This document shows, in pieces, positions 45,455 to 54,925 of a stretch of 64,000 nt of DNA. The position numbers and the translations under genes were made by a program. This stretch comes from Chryseobacterium piperi (GTDB lineage Bacteria > Bacteroidota > Bacteroidia > Flavobacteriales > Weeksellaceae), in the NCBI RefSeq assembly GCF_002285635.2, contig NZ_CP023049.2, positions 2,046,001 to 2,110,000 of the forward strand, written 5' to 3'. The notes below the pieces were generated by a model. The model worked only from the letters and a program-made list of their open reading frames with translations. It was not told the origin of the DNA and ran no database searches. Within the stretch, counting starts at the first letter, position 1. The number at the start of each line of letters is the position of its first letter.

Positions 45455-46120
45455 ATGTCGGCTACCATCTCTACAAAAACATTTGATTTTCTAAAGAAAT
45501 TATCCAAAAATAACAACCGCGACTGGTTTAACGAAAATAAAAATCTTTATACAGAATCACAGGAAAATGTTATTGAGTTTCTGGAAGATTTAATTGAAGA
45601 AATGGCAGATTTCGATAATGACATTGCCAAAATCGATGCTAAAAAAGCCCTATTTCGCATTTATAGAGATACCCGGTTTTCAAAAGATAAAATTCCTTAC
45701 AAAACTAATTTCGGAGCTTCCCTGGGAATAGGCAAAGGAAGCCAGAAGGGAGGTTATTATCTTCATATGGAGCCTGGAAAATCATTTTTAGCCGGCGGAA
45801 TCTATATGCCTGAATCTTCCACTTTAAAAGAAGTACGTAAAGAAATTTCATTATACGGAGATGAGTTCATTAAAATCTTGAACAATAAAGAATTTAAAAA
45901 ACACTTTCCAGAATTGGTACAAAATGATAAATTGAAAAAAATCCCGCAGGGCTTTGAGAAAGAGGACCCAATGGGAGAATATTTAAAGTTGAAAAGCTTT
46001 ATTGTCATGTACCAGATGAAGGATGAAGCTGTACTTGACAAAAATGCAATAAAAGAATTTACAAAGATTTTCAAACTCATGAAACCATTGAATGACTTTT
46101 TGAATACTCCTTTTCAATAA
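45455..46120 (+). CDS. DUF2461 protein
   Basis: 221 residues from the ATG at 45455; a TTG-initiated extension from 45437 is less likely. Family features: TFDFLKKLSKNNNRDWFNENK at the start (read as two parts around NNNRDWF), RIYRDTRFSKDKIPYKTN, and YYLHMEPGKSFLAGGIYMP. Function unknown. Confidence 0.88.
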   Translation: MSATISTKTFDFLKKLSKNNNRDWFNENKNLYTESQENVIEFLEDLIEEMADFDNDIAKIDAKKALFRIYRDTRFSKDKIPYKTNFGASLGIGKGSQKGGYYLHMEPGKSFLAGGIYMPESSTLKEVRKEISLYGDEFIKILNNKEFKKHFPELVQNDKLKKIPQGFEKEDPMGEYLKLKSFIVMYQMKDEAVLDKNAIKEFTKIFKLMKPLNDFLNTPFQ

Positions 46121-46314
46121 GAAAAGCTCTATAAAATTTCTAGACCTATATCTTTCTTCACTATCCCCCCGTTTCTGAAATGTAAACACAGGATGACAAA
46201 AAGAGGTAAAAAGCTTTGTAAAGTTGAGTTTGTAATAATGCTATACAGTAAGCATCTACTGACAATCAAGTGATTCCATTGAAACAAAATTAACATGAGT
46301 TTAACATTTTTGTT

Positions 46315-46322
46315 TATCTTTG
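46315..46322 (+). promoter_or_regulatory. -7 box of the FkbM/flippase pair
   Basis: TATCTTTG, 22 bp upstream of the FkbM start. The preceding region is AT-rich with no clear TTTG at 19-21 bp. Confidence 0.5.
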
Positions 46323-46343
46323 CTCCCTGTCAAATAATCAAGG

Positions 46344-47138
46344 ATGTCTTTATACCAAAGAATTGCAGAAAACCTACAATACATAAGTCCGAGTTTTTAT
46401 AAAAGTAGATATTTTAAAAGTTTAAATAACCTTTCAAAGGATAATTTTTCGGCGCGTAATGTAGAGCCGGAATTAGTCTGGATTAAAGAATATTTACCGG
46501 AACATGCTGTAATTCTTGATATTGGCGCTAACGTAGGAACTTTTTTATACCAGTTGGAAAGAAAGCTAAGTCATGATCATATTTACGCTTTCGAACCCAA
46601 CAAAAAACTGTATGCTCGTTTAAAAAGACTGTTCCCATCTATGAAGGTCCTTTCTATGGCACTTTCTGATGAAAATACAACAGCGGAATTTAAAGTTCCT
46701 GTTATTAACGGAAAGATGGTAGCTTCAAGAGGCACCCTAAATACTTCTTATAAAGAAAAAGGGGAAGAAAAAAGCTATACAGAAAAAGTAACCGTTGTTA
46801 AACTGGATGACTGGGCGGCCCAAGAGCAGATTTCAGCCCTCGACTTTATTAAAATAGATGTCGAAGGAAATGAAATGAAAACGCTTTTAGGAGGCAAAAA
46901 AACGATTACAAATTTCCGGCCTACTCTTATGGTGGAAATGGAACAGAGACATCATGAGAAACCGATTTGGGATGAAATTTCAGAGGTTGAAAGCTGGGGA
47001 TATGAAGCACAGTATTTAAACCGCTCCCACTTTAAGCTTGAAAAGTTGACTGAAAAGATTTTAGTCAAAAATACAAGTGACGAAAAAAACAAAACCGAAT
47101 ACATCAACAATATTATTTTTATACCAAAAACCCTTTAA
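46344..47138 (+). CDS. FkbM-family SAM-dependent methyltransferase
   Basis: 264 residues. The SAM motif ILDIGANVGTFLYQLE is followed by YAFEPNKKLYARL and later LDFIKIDVEGNEMKTLLGG, the usual FkbM signature. It commonly O-methylates sugars of surface glycans. It lies 9 bp before the flippase gene, supporting a glycan role. Confidence 0.92.
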   Translation: MSLYQRIAENLQYISPSFYKSRYFKSLNNLSKDNFSARNVEPELVWIKEYLPEHAVILDIGANVGTFLYQLERKLSHDHIYAFEPNKKLYARLKRLFPSMKVLSMALSDENTTAEFKVPVINGKMVASRGTLNTSYKEKGEEKSYTEKVTVVKLDDWAAQEQISALDFIKIDVEGNEMKTLLGGKKTITNFRPTLMVEMEQRHHEKPIWDEISEVESWGYEAQYLNRSHFKLEKLTEKILVKNTSDEKNKTEYINNIIFIPKTL

Positions 47139-47147
47139 AATAAATTT

Positions 47148-48626
47148 ATGAGTGTAGTAGCAAGACAAGGATTCAAATATTCCATTATCGGTTATATTGG
47201 CTTCTTGTTGGGTACCATTTCGGCTATCTTTATCTTTCCGAATGATTTTGAATTTTACGGAAAGCTACGCTACATTCTGCCCACGGCAGAAATGCTTGTT
47301 CCTTTCGTGGTTTTGGGAATTTCATACTCCAATGTTAAATTCTTTCACAGGGTAGAAAAAGACGGAAAAAAACAGAATATGCTTTCGCTTTCTCTGTTAA
47401 CTATTCTGATCAATTTTGCGATATTCAGCATTGTTTTCTTTATTTTACCTTTTGTATATCCAAAATTCACTAAGCTGGAGGCATGGAAAACAAAAGAAAT
47501 CATTCTCCCTCTTGTTTTAATCTTATCATTCTGTACGGTTTTCAATAAATACACCTCCAACTATAAAAGAATTGTCGTATCCAATATATTTGACAATCTA
47601 TTCCCTAAAATAGCTAATCTCGGAGCTTTCTGTCTGTTTTTCTATTTTGCTTTATCCCAAAAAATTGCATTTGCTTTTTTCTTCGGAATGTTTTCTTTAA
47701 TGCTTTTCGGATATATTTACTACACTAATAAGCTGGAAAAAATACAGTTCGACTTCAGTACAGAATACTTTAAGAAAAATAATTTCTGGAAAGAATTTGC
47801 CAACTATAGCTTCTTCGGCTTCCTGGGAACGTTTGGCAATTATTTGGCGATTAACAGCTTTATGATCGGCGAATTTATGGGGATGGAGGAAAACGGGATT
47901 TACGCTGTTCTTTATGCGCTTATTTCACTTATTTCTATACCTCAGCTAGGACTATTCAATATTTCAGCACCCATCATCAGCAAGACACTTGCAGAAGGTG
48001 ATATGGAAGAGCTTGACAGATTCCACAAGAAGACTTCATTGTCGCTATATTTTTTAGGAGCCGTTTTATTCTCATGTATTATGGTTGGGTTTCCATTTTT
48101 AACCCAATTTATGCCTAAAAACGGAACAATGCTAAGAGAATACGAACCTGTAGTCTGGATCTGGGGATCTGCGGTCCTTATTGACCTGGCCACAGGATTC
48201 AATGGAAACATTATTTCTCTTTCGAAATATTACAGGTTCAATATCCTGGTAATGCTTTTACTGGCTGGACTAACTATCGGCCTGAATTACTATTTTATTA
48301 AGAATACTGATCTGAAACTGATCGGGATTGCATTATCGACCGCTATTTCATTAACAACTTACAATGTTATAAAAATTGTCTTCAATTACCTGATGTTTAA
48401 AGTATCACCCTTGACTATAGAAATGATTTTCGTTTCTATTATCTGTACTTTAGCCATCACTGTAGCTATTGTATTGCCAACTTTCAATAATAATTTCATT
48501 AATCTACTTTACAAACCGGCTGTCGTCCTGATATTAATTTATATTGGAAATTATTTCACCAAGATATTCCCGGTAGAAGACTACCTGAATATGAAATTCA
48601 TTAAAAGTATTTTTAAATTTAAATAG
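47148..48626 (+). CDS. Polysaccharide flippase (Wzx/MATE-like, MOP superfamily)
   Basis: 492 residues and about 12-14 membrane helices. The start GFKYSIIGYIGFLLGTISAIFIF (in two parts around YSIIGYIGFLLG) is typical. It would flip undecaprenyl-linked oligosaccharides. Its 3' end overlaps that of the convergent glycosyltransferase gene by 8 bp. Confidence 0.88.
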   Translation: MSVVARQGFKYSIIGYIGFLLGTISAIFIFPNDFEFYGKLRYILPTAEMLVPFVVLGISYSNVKFFHRVEKDGKKQNMLSLSLLTILINFAIFSIVFFILPFVYPKFTKLEAWKTKEIILPLVLILSFCTVFNKYTSNYKRIVVSNIFDNLFPKIANLGAFCLFFYFALSQKIAFAFFFGMFSLMLFGYIYYTNKLEKIQFDFSTEYFKKNNFWKEFANYSFFGFLGTFGNYLAINSFMIGEFMGMEENGIYAVLYALISLISIPQLGLFNISAPIISKTLAEGDMEELDRFHKKTSLSLYFLGAVLFSCIMVGFPFLTQFMPKNGTMLREYEPVVWIWGSAVLIDLATGFNGNIISLSKYYRFNILVMLLLAGLTIGLNYYFIKNTDLKLIGIALSTAISLTTYNVIKIVFNYLMFKVSPLTIEMIFVSIICTLAITVAIVLPTFNNNFINLLYKPAVVLILIYIGNYFTKIFPVEDYLNMKFIKSIFKFK

Positions 48627-49665
48627 TGATAAGACTGTTTAATACCTTTTCTAAGTTTTCCCGTATCATCTCTCTGCTATAGAATTTTTGGAAATCAAAT
48701 TCATGGTTTTGAAGCTGCTGAAACTGCTCAATGACATTTTCTTTCTCTGAGAGAATAAAGCTTAATTGTGAAGGATAATTTTCAGGAAAAACAGCAATCT
48801 TTCCATATTTAATCGCATCTCCTACGTTTCCCGTCATTTTAGTTTTCCCGTACACTTCCTTCTGACTGAAGAATGTTGTTATATCTTGAATCGGACACCA
48901 TAGTATGTTTGCCTTTTGCATCCAGACTTCATAATCATCAGCAGAAACTCTCTCTTTAAAGTATTTCAGTCTGATGTTTTCAGGTACTTGTCCGGATAGC
49001 GCTTCAAGTGTTCTAAGTTCTTTTCCTTCTGCCTTTCCTAAAAATACAAAAGTATACGGTTCAGGACTTTTCAGATTTTCAATGGTTTTAAAAATATGCT
49101 TATAATTTCTCCTTTTCTGTGAAACTCCTCCTGGAATAACCACTACCATCTCTTTATTATCCGGCTTAACGAAGTTTTCGGTATAAAAAAGAGGCAGAAA
49201 CTTATACTTTTCTGAAGACAATTCAACATCCAGTACTAAAAGATTTTTAGTATGTCTATATACTTTTGGAGAATAAAACAATCCTTCTTTCAACCATAAT
49301 TTAAGCCTGTAAATCAGATCTTCTTTAAAAATACTTTTGATCAGATTCAATTTTGATGATTGAGGAAAATTGAGGTTATGAGTAATAACGGCCGTGTTAT
49401 ACTTCTGAACAATGCTTAGAAAGGTATTAAAATAGCGATGAACCGTTCCGATAATGACGACCTCATATGGTTTAGTTTTCAACTGGTCAGAAATCATCGA
49501 ACTATCGGATAAAAAAACAGCTTCTCCATCTACTTTAACCTGGTCTTTTATTTTTTTTGAAAAATAATAATCTACTTCAAATTCATGCGAGCCTTTCATA
49601 ACATTCATGAAAGCTTGCGCAATTTCAGCATGAGTATCTATTTCTATGTAAGCTATTTTTTTCAA
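48619..49665 (-). CDS. Putative GT-B glycosyltransferase
   Basis: 348 residues. No family name is certain. It resembles two-Rossmann GT-B enzymes: KIAYIEIDTHAEIAQAFMN at the start, VVVIPGGVSQKRRNYKHIF with the middle glycine-rich loop, then YTFVFLGKAEG. A late donor-site-like segment is TKMTGNVGDAIKYGK. The flanking flippase and GT2 genes support a glycan role. Confidence 0.65.
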   Translation of the reverse strand: MKKIAYIEIDTHAEIAQAFMNVMKGSHEFEVDYYFSKKIKDQVKVDGEAVFLSDSSMISDQLKTKPYEVVIIGTVHRYFNTFLSIVQKYNTAVITHNLNFPQSSKLNLIKSIFKEDLIYRLKLWLKEGLFYSPKVYRHTKNLLVLDVELSSEKYKFLPLFYTENFVKPDNKEMVVVIPGGVSQKRRNYKHIFKTIENLKSPEPYTFVFLGKAEGKELRTLEALSGQVPENIRLKYFKERVSADDYEVWMQKANILWCPIQDITTFFSQKEVYGKTKMTGNVGDAIKYGKIAVFPENYPSQLSFILSEKENVIEQFQQLQNHEFDFQKFYSREMIRENLEKVLNSLITI

Positions 49666-49739
49666 AATGTCCTGAGCTGTGAGTATAATTTCTTGTTTTT
49701 ACTGACTTTAAGTACTTCAGACCGATTAGGCTAAATTAT

Positions 49740-50594
49740 TTATATTTTCAGCCATTTATTTTTTAGTGTTTTCCAACGCTGATTATTAATTACTTTCTGT
49801 TCTTCTTTGGTCAGTTTGAGTTCTAATTTTTCAGATCTGCAGTTTTCGTATGTTTTAATAATCCGGAAGAAAAACGTAATGGATTTGCTTTTCATGGCTT
49901 CTTTACATGATGCTATATATGCGAGAAACCTGTTTAATCCTAAAAAATAAAAATATCTACCATAATAGTCTGATTCTTTTACTGTGTAATCAGCTCCTTT
50001 TACTTTAATTAATTTTACTTTAAGTTCCGGTAAAACAATTTCTTCCCAGCCTAAATTCTGAAGCAGTATGGAATCAATATTATCCCAGCCCAATGTTTCC
50101 CGAAGTCCTCCCATCTCCAGAAAACATGCTTTTCTGTAAGCCTTCATCGGACCTCTGACGTGTTTCTTATTTGAGTTACCTTCGTACACCCAAACCCCAT
50201 CTTTTTCCACATACAACAAACCTCCTACTAAACCATATTCCGGGTTTTCGCTAAAAGCAGTTTGTATTGTTTCAAGGTAATTAGGGGATAATATAATATC
50301 AGCATCAAATTTACAGATAATATCAAAATCATCCAGTTTCTGAGTCTGCAATCCTTTTTTAAAAGCATTAACCACTTTAGAGCCCGGTTGATGAGCAGAT
50401 TTTTGAAGAGCTATGGTCTCAAATCTGGAATCCAGATCAGTATATCTTTTGATCACATCAGCTGTCCCATCTACAGAGCCATCATTGGCTACCACTACTT
50501 TAAAATCCTTATAACTTTGCTGCTGTAAAGAATCTAAAGTAAACGGAAGGTTATTTTCTTCGTTATGAGCCGGTATTACAATTAAAAATTTCAC
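49740..50594 (-). CDS. GT2-family glycosyltransferase
   Basis: 284 residues. Starts LIVIPAHNEENNLPFTLDSL, then VVVANDGSVDGTADVI, and the DxD-like site is ICKFDADIIL. Typical GT-A inverting enzyme. A C-terminal region rich in Lys may touch the membrane. The 74-bp gap to the GT-B gene and shared direction suggest one unit. Confidence 0.9.
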   Translation of the reverse strand: MKFLIVIPAHNEENNLPFTLDSLQQQSYKDFKVVVANDGSVDGTADVIKRYTDLDSRFETIALQKSAHQPGSKVVNAFKKGLQTQKLDDFDIICKFDADIILSPNYLETIQTAFSENPEYGLVGGLLYVEKDGVWVYEGNSNKKHVRGPMKAYRKACFLEMGGLRETLGWDNIDSILLQNLGWEEIVLPELKVKLIKVKGADYTVKESDYYGRYFYFLGLNRFLAYIASCKEAMKSKSITFFFRIIKTYENCRSEKLELKLTKEEQKVINNQRWKTLKNKWLKI

Positions 50595-50608
50595 GAACGT
50601 AATTTATA

Positions 50609-50661
50609 ATGATAAGTGATGATGCTTGAAATCTGAAATGAATACCATCATCACTTATCAT
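50609..50661. repeat. Intergenic inverted repeat, ATGATAAGTGATGATG arms
   Basis: 16-bp perfect arms (50609-50624 and 50646-50661) with a 21-nt loop between aspA and the GT2 gene. No T run, so it is not a standard terminator. Similar TGATAA/GATGAT words recur in the parA-parB gap (about 22353-22400). Confidence 0.65.
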
Positions 50662-50671
50662 TGATATTATA

Positions 50672-52072
50672 TTATTTATTATGCGGTTTCAGCATATTTT
50701 TAGGATCCAGAATTTCGTCTAATTTTTCCTGAGAAAGGATGCCTTTTTCAAGTACTAAATTATAAACACTCTGTCCTGTTTCTAAAGCCTCTTTGGCAAT
50801 CTGAGTTGATTGTTTGTATCCGATATAAGGATTAAGAGCAGTGACAATACCAATACTGTGCTTCACCATATTTAAGCACATCTCTTTATTCGCAGTAATT
50901 CCCACAACACATTTATCACGAAGCGTATCTAATGCATTACAAAGGAAATTGATATTTTCCATAATCGCATGGGAAAGAACAGGCTCCATTACATTAAGCT
51001 GCAATTGACCTGCCTCTGCAGCAAAAGTTACAGTAAGGTCATTTCCTATGATTTTAAAGCAAACCTGATTAACCACTTCCGGAATTACAGGATTCACTTT
51101 TCCCGGCATAATAGATGATCCCGGCTGCATAGGTGGAAGATTGATTTCAAAAAGACCGGCTCTTGGACCGGAAGAAAGCAACCTTAAATCATTACAAATT
51201 TTCGACAACTTTACTGCAAGACGCTTCATTGCTGAAGAATAAATAACGTAAGAACCCGTATCCGGAGTTGCTTCTACTAAATCAGGTGCAGAAACAATAG
51301 GAAAACCGGTAATCTGAGCAAGATTTTTAGCGCAAAGTGTAGCATAGCCTACAGGAGCATTCAAACCAGTTCCGATTGCTGTCGCTCCCATATTAACCTC
51401 AACAAAAAGGTCAGCATTATTATTTAATTTAGAAATATCTTCTTCGAGATTAGCTGCAAAAGCTTCGAACTCCTGCCCTAAAGTCATAGGAACCGCATCC
51501 TGAAGCTGAGTTCGTCCCATTTTGATGACATCCTGAAACTCCTTCCCTTTTGCACGGAAAGCAGCCACTATTTTCTTAAGTCTTTCAACCAATCCGATAT
51601 TCATTTGTAACAGCCCCATCTTAATAGCTGTAGGATACGCATCATTCGTCGATTGAGAAAGGTTGATATGGTCATTCGGTGAGCAGAATTCATACTCCCC
51701 TTTCTTTTTACCTAATTTTTCCAGCACCCTGTTAGCGATAACTTCATTCGCATTCATATTAATCGAAGTTCCGGCTCCTCCCTGTATCATATCGACAGGG
51801 AACTGATCATGAAGCTGACCATCGATAATTTCATCACAAGTTTCTGTAATTTTGAAATATAGATTTTCATCCAGTAGTCCTAATTCATAATTAGTTTTTG
51901 CTGCTGCTTTTTTTACAAAAGCCAATCCCTTGATAAAGTCAGGATAAGAAGAAAGAAGTTGTCCCGAAATTTTGAAGTTGTTGATCGCTCTTTGAGTCTG
52001 AACTCCATAATAAGCATCTGCCGGCACATTGAGTTCTCCCAGCAAATCGCTTTCTTGTCTGAAATTTTCCAT
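50672..52072 (-). CDS. aspA: Aspartate ammonia-lyase
   Basis: 466 residues from the ATG at 52072. The longer frame from 52189 adds 39 residues lacking family similarity and overlaps the amidase gene. Signature GSSIMPGKVNPVIPEVVNQV (as SSIMPGKVNPVIPE) and TQLQDAVPMTLGQEF identify the fumarase II/aspartase group. The start MENFRQESDLLGELNVP and the absence of the fumarase-specific pattern favour aspartase. It makes fumarate and ammonia from aspartate. Confidence 0.85.
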   Translation of the reverse strand: MENFRQESDLLGELNVPADAYYGVQTQRAINNFKISGQLLSSYPDFIKGLAFVKKAAAKTNYELGLLDENLYFKITETCDEIIDGQLHDQFPVDMIQGGAGTSINMNANEVIANRVLEKLGKKKGEYEFCSPNDHINLSQSTNDAYPTAIKMGLLQMNIGLVERLKKIVAAFRAKGKEFQDVIKMGRTQLQDAVPMTLGQEFEAFAANLEEDISKLNNNADLFVEVNMGATAIGTGLNAPVGYATLCAKNLAQITGFPIVSAPDLVEATPDTGSYVIYSSAMKRLAVKLSKICNDLRLLSSGPRAGLFEINLPPMQPGSSIMPGKVNPVIPEVVNQVCFKIIGNDLTVTFAAEAGQLQLNVMEPVLSHAIMENINFLCNALDTLRDKCVVGITANKEMCLNMVKHSIGIVTALNPYIGYKQSTQIAKEALETGQSVYNLVLEKGILSQEKLDEILDPKNMLKPHNK

Positions 52073-52107
52073 TACAGATTTTTTAGTTTTTTTATCGTTT
52101 AAATATA

Positions 52108-52138
52108 GCAAAAAACGCATCGTTAACAGATGCGCTTT
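52108..52138 (-). terminator. Terminator of the amidase gene
   Basis: Stem ACGCATC/GATGCG at 52115-52134, followed on the minus strand by a T run. It lies between the amidase and aspA genes. Confidence 0.75.
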
Positions 52139-52143
52139 AAATT

Positions 52144-53169
52144 TTATTTTGCAGAGTATTTCTGATTCAAAGCTTGCAATATGGCCCATGTTTCCGCATC
52201 CATAATTCCATCATAATTTTGCGGACGGAAATGATACTGAAAAGCTTCAATAGTTTTTTTCGTTGCATCATCCCATTTTCCGCTAGCCTCTATTCCATAC
52301 CCAAATTTTTGGAGTGCCGTCTGAACTAAATAGATAAATGATGGTTCACTATACCTGTTCATCAGATCCGTTTGCGCCAGTTCAAAGATACTTTGTTTTG
52401 CCGCTTCATCATACCACATTCCTATCTGATATTCGTCATATAATCTTTTCCATGGAAACATAGGTCCCGGATCCTGTTTTCTCGTAGGAGCAATGTCAGC
52501 ATGAGCCAAAACATTCGTTGGCTGAATCTGATACCTTGTAATGATATCTTTAGCTAAAGCTGCTACCTTTCTTACCTGATCATTATCAAAAGAAGCGAAC
52601 GTTCTTTTTCCTGTAGCATCCGTTGTATAACCTGTATTTACAATTTCAATCCCGATTGAAGTATCGTTTAGGTTCTTATCGTTTCTCCAAGAGCTTATTC
52701 CTGCATGATAGGCACGTTTATTTTCATCTACCAATTGATAAATTTCATTATCTCCCGTATTATTAACAAGGTAATGGGCACTCACCGCCTGCTGCGTAAG
52801 AACAGTAATTGATTTATCATCCTGTAATGCTGTATAATGAAGTATTAAATATTTCTGTCTGAAGTTTTGTGCTACCGCCGGAAAAAAGGTTTTTACCACT
52901 TTATATCCTGCTGGTTTTGCAGAGACAATAGAACCATAGCTGGCTGTATTATCATTCTTCGTAACATCAGCAATATTGGTTGTAAAAAATTCTACTCCAT
53001 GATCATTTGTAATTTGTGGTTTTGGCCTCTCTGTAACCGGAGTTTTAACTACAGTTTTTGGCTGTGTCACGGGAGTTTTCGGCTTATATACTGTTTTCTT
53101 AATATTCTTCTGAGGAGCACAAGAAAAAACAAAAGCGCTTAATCCGATGATATATAATGTTTTACGCAT
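52144..53169 (-). CDS. N-acetylmuramoyl-L-alanine amidase (AmiD-like) lipoprotein
   Basis: 341 residues. Lipoprotein signal LYIIGLSAFVFSC. A Pro/Lys/Thr-rich linker (20-70) precedes an amidase_2 domain (about 105-255) with LILHYTALQDD, SAHYLVN, GIEIVN and AHADIAPTRKQDPGPMFPW, which hold the zinc His residues. A C-terminal peptidoglycan-binding domain follows (LQKFGYGIEASGKWDDATK). It splits stem peptides from muramic acid at the envelope. Confidence 0.93.
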   Translation of the reverse strand: MRKTLYIIGLSAFVFSCAPQKNIKKTVYKPKTPVTQPKTVVKTPVTERPKPQITNDHGVEFFTTNIADVTKNDNTASYGSIVSAKPAGYKVVKTFFPAVAQNFRQKYLILHYTALQDDKSITVLTQQAVSAHYLVNNTGDNEIYQLVDENKRAYHAGISSWRNDKNLNDTSIGIEIVNTGYTTDATGKRTFASFDNDQVRKVAALAKDIITRYQIQPTNVLAHADIAPTRKQDPGPMFPWKRLYDEYQIGMWYDEAAKQSIFELAQTDLMNRYSEPSFIYLVQTALQKFGYGIEASGKWDDATKKTIEAFQYHFRPQNYDGIMDAETWAILQALNQKYSAK

Positions 53170-53228
53170 TAGTCTAATTTTTTAATCATTTATTAGGTCA
53201 AAAATACGTAAAATTTTCTTGAAATTTA

Positions 53229-53260
53229 TTTGGTAAATAAAGAAATCTATTCTATATTTG
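53229..53260 (+). promoter_or_regulatory. Promoter of the tRNA-Ser/Pro/Arg operon
   Basis: TTTG (53229-53232), 20 bp, TATATTTG (53253-53260), a full match to the Bacteroidota promoter pattern. It lies 45 bp before tRNA-Ser. Confidence 0.8.
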
Positions 53261-53305
53261 CACTCGCAATAACGGAATAACGATCATTAAAAAATAAAGA
53301 TAAAA

Positions 53306-53390
53306 GGAGGGTTGCCAGAGTGGTTAATGGAGCAGTTTGCTAAACTGTCGACGCGAAAGTGTCGCAAGGGTTCGAATCCCTTACCCTCCG
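53306..53390 (+). tRNA. tRNA-Ser (GCT)
   Basis: 85 nt with a long variable arm (GTCGACGCGAAAGTGTCGC region). Anticodon loop TTTGCTAAA. Acceptor GGAGGGT/ACCCTCC. No encoded CCA. Confidence 0.97.
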
Positions 53391-53415
53391 CATTTCTTTT
53401 TCTTAAAAACATACT

Positions 53416-53490
53416 CGGGGCGTAGCGTAGTCCGGTCATCGCGCCTGGTTTGGGACCAGGAGGTCGCAGGTTCGAATCCTGCCGCCCCGA
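53416..53490 (+). tRNA. tRNA-Pro (TGG), copy 1
   Basis: 75 nt. Acceptor CGGGGCG/CGCCCCG with discriminator A; anticodon TGG in the loop TTTGGGA. Identical copy at 55997. Confidence 0.97.
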
Positions 53491-53534
53491 CTTTTTTAAT
53501 GCGCTTATTAACTAAGCGAGAATCAACTTTTAAT

Positions 53535-53608
53535 GGGTGCGTAGCTCAGCTGGATAGAGCATCTGCCTTCTAAGCAGACGGTCAAAGGTTCGAATCCTTT
53601 CGCGCTCA
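53535..53608 (+). tRNA. tRNA-Arg (TCT), copy 1
   Basis: 74 nt. Acceptor GGGTGCG/CGCGCTC (with G-U pairs); anticodon stem TCTGC/GCAGA and loop CTTCTAA. Identical copy at 56091. Its 3' half is also repeated at 53935-53965, making it the anchor of the adjoining repeats. Confidence 0.97.
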
Positions 53609-53610
53609 CA

Positions 53611-53965
<355 letters not shown>

Positions 53966-54019
53966 CAAAAAACTCACAATTTTTATTGTGAGTTTTTTTG
54001 TTTTATATAGCCTCGTCTA

Positions 54020-54817
54020 TTAGTTACTATCAACCAGACCTTTTAGCATTTCAGATAATTTAGCGGGTTCAGTGAGCATCGCATCGTGTCCTGTAGCAAT
54101 TTCTAAATATTTCCAATTTAGCGATTTATCCACTTTCACTTTATCAGCCATTTCTTTCATAATCGGCAATTGTGGGTCGGTACAAGCAATATAAACCAAT
54201 GGCAAACCGTTGCCATAAACATTTTTCAATCGTAATGTTTGAGCGAAAGTACCAAAAGGTTGCGGCGTTACTCGAGCTTCCACCCATTGCACTTGTTTCG
54301 CATTGGTTACACCAAATAAAGACACTGCAAGAGGTTCAAAATTTTCTTTTTTGCGGATATTTTCCATTTGAACTTTTCGCACCGGATCAGGCTGCATCGA
54401 GATCGGACTTTGACCATTTTCTACCAACATCGCATCTAAGAAAATCAATTTATGTAAACGCTCAGGAATTCGATCTGCCACACCTGCTATCACAGCTCCG
54501 GCATAGCTATGTCCCACCAAATACACATCGTGCAAGTCTTCCATTTCTATCAAATTTACAATATCTTTAATATGGGTATCGATATTCACCTTTTCATTGA
54601 TCAGATGCTTTCTTTCACCTAATCCCGTTAAGGTTGGGCTGTAGACTTTATAATCTTTCTTTTCTAAATTATTTTCCACATCTTGCCAGCACCATCCGCC
54701 GTGCCAAGCACCATGAACGAGTACGAAAGTAGATTTGTGATGTACGTTTTGAGCATGAACGATAACGAAACTGCTCATCATGAAAAGCAGCAGAAATAAG
54801 CTTTTTAATTGTTTCAT
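54020..54817 (-). CDS. Secreted alpha/beta hydrolase, esterase/hydroxynitrile-lyase-like
   Basis: 265 residues. Signal peptide LFLLLFMMSSFVIVHAQ. FVLVHGAWHGGWCWQDVE is the start of the plant-esterase-like (MES/HNL) group. Nucleophile elbow GHSYAGAV, acid likely near the ACTDPQLP segment, and catalytic His in ATGHDAMLTEP. Divergent from the HxlR regulator, which probably controls it. Its base composition looks slightly richer in GC than nearby genes (by eye), and it lies within the tRNA-flanked islet. Confidence 0.9.
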   Translation of the reverse strand: MKQLKSLFLLLFMMSSFVIVHAQNVHHKSTFVLVHGAWHGGWCWQDVENNLEKKDYKVYSPTLTGLGERKHLINEKVNIDTHIKDIVNLIEMEDLHDVYLVGHSYAGAVIAGVADRIPERLHKLIFLDAMLVENGQSPISMQPDPVRKVQMENIRKKENFEPLAVSLFGVTNAKQVQWVEARVTPQPFGTFAQTLRLKNVYGNGLPLVYIACTDPQLPIMKEMADKVKVDKSLNWKYLEIATGHDAMLTEPAKLSEMLKGLVDSN

Positions 54818-54925
54818 TTTTTATAATTTTACTATGTTTTTATTTACAGTACAAAAATAAAATCATCAGAAAGGGTAAACAATAACTCATCCTAAAATGA
54901 GTCGTTCAACAAGATAAACGCAAAA

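Noticed and set aside
52073..52189. 39-residue extension of aspartate ammonia-lyase
   Set aside because: It covers the amidase terminator and the amidase gene end, and is unlike the family N-terminus.
53337..53573. 78-residue ORF across tRNA-Ser, tRNA-Pro and tRNA-Arg
   Set aside because: Spurious translation of three tRNA genes.
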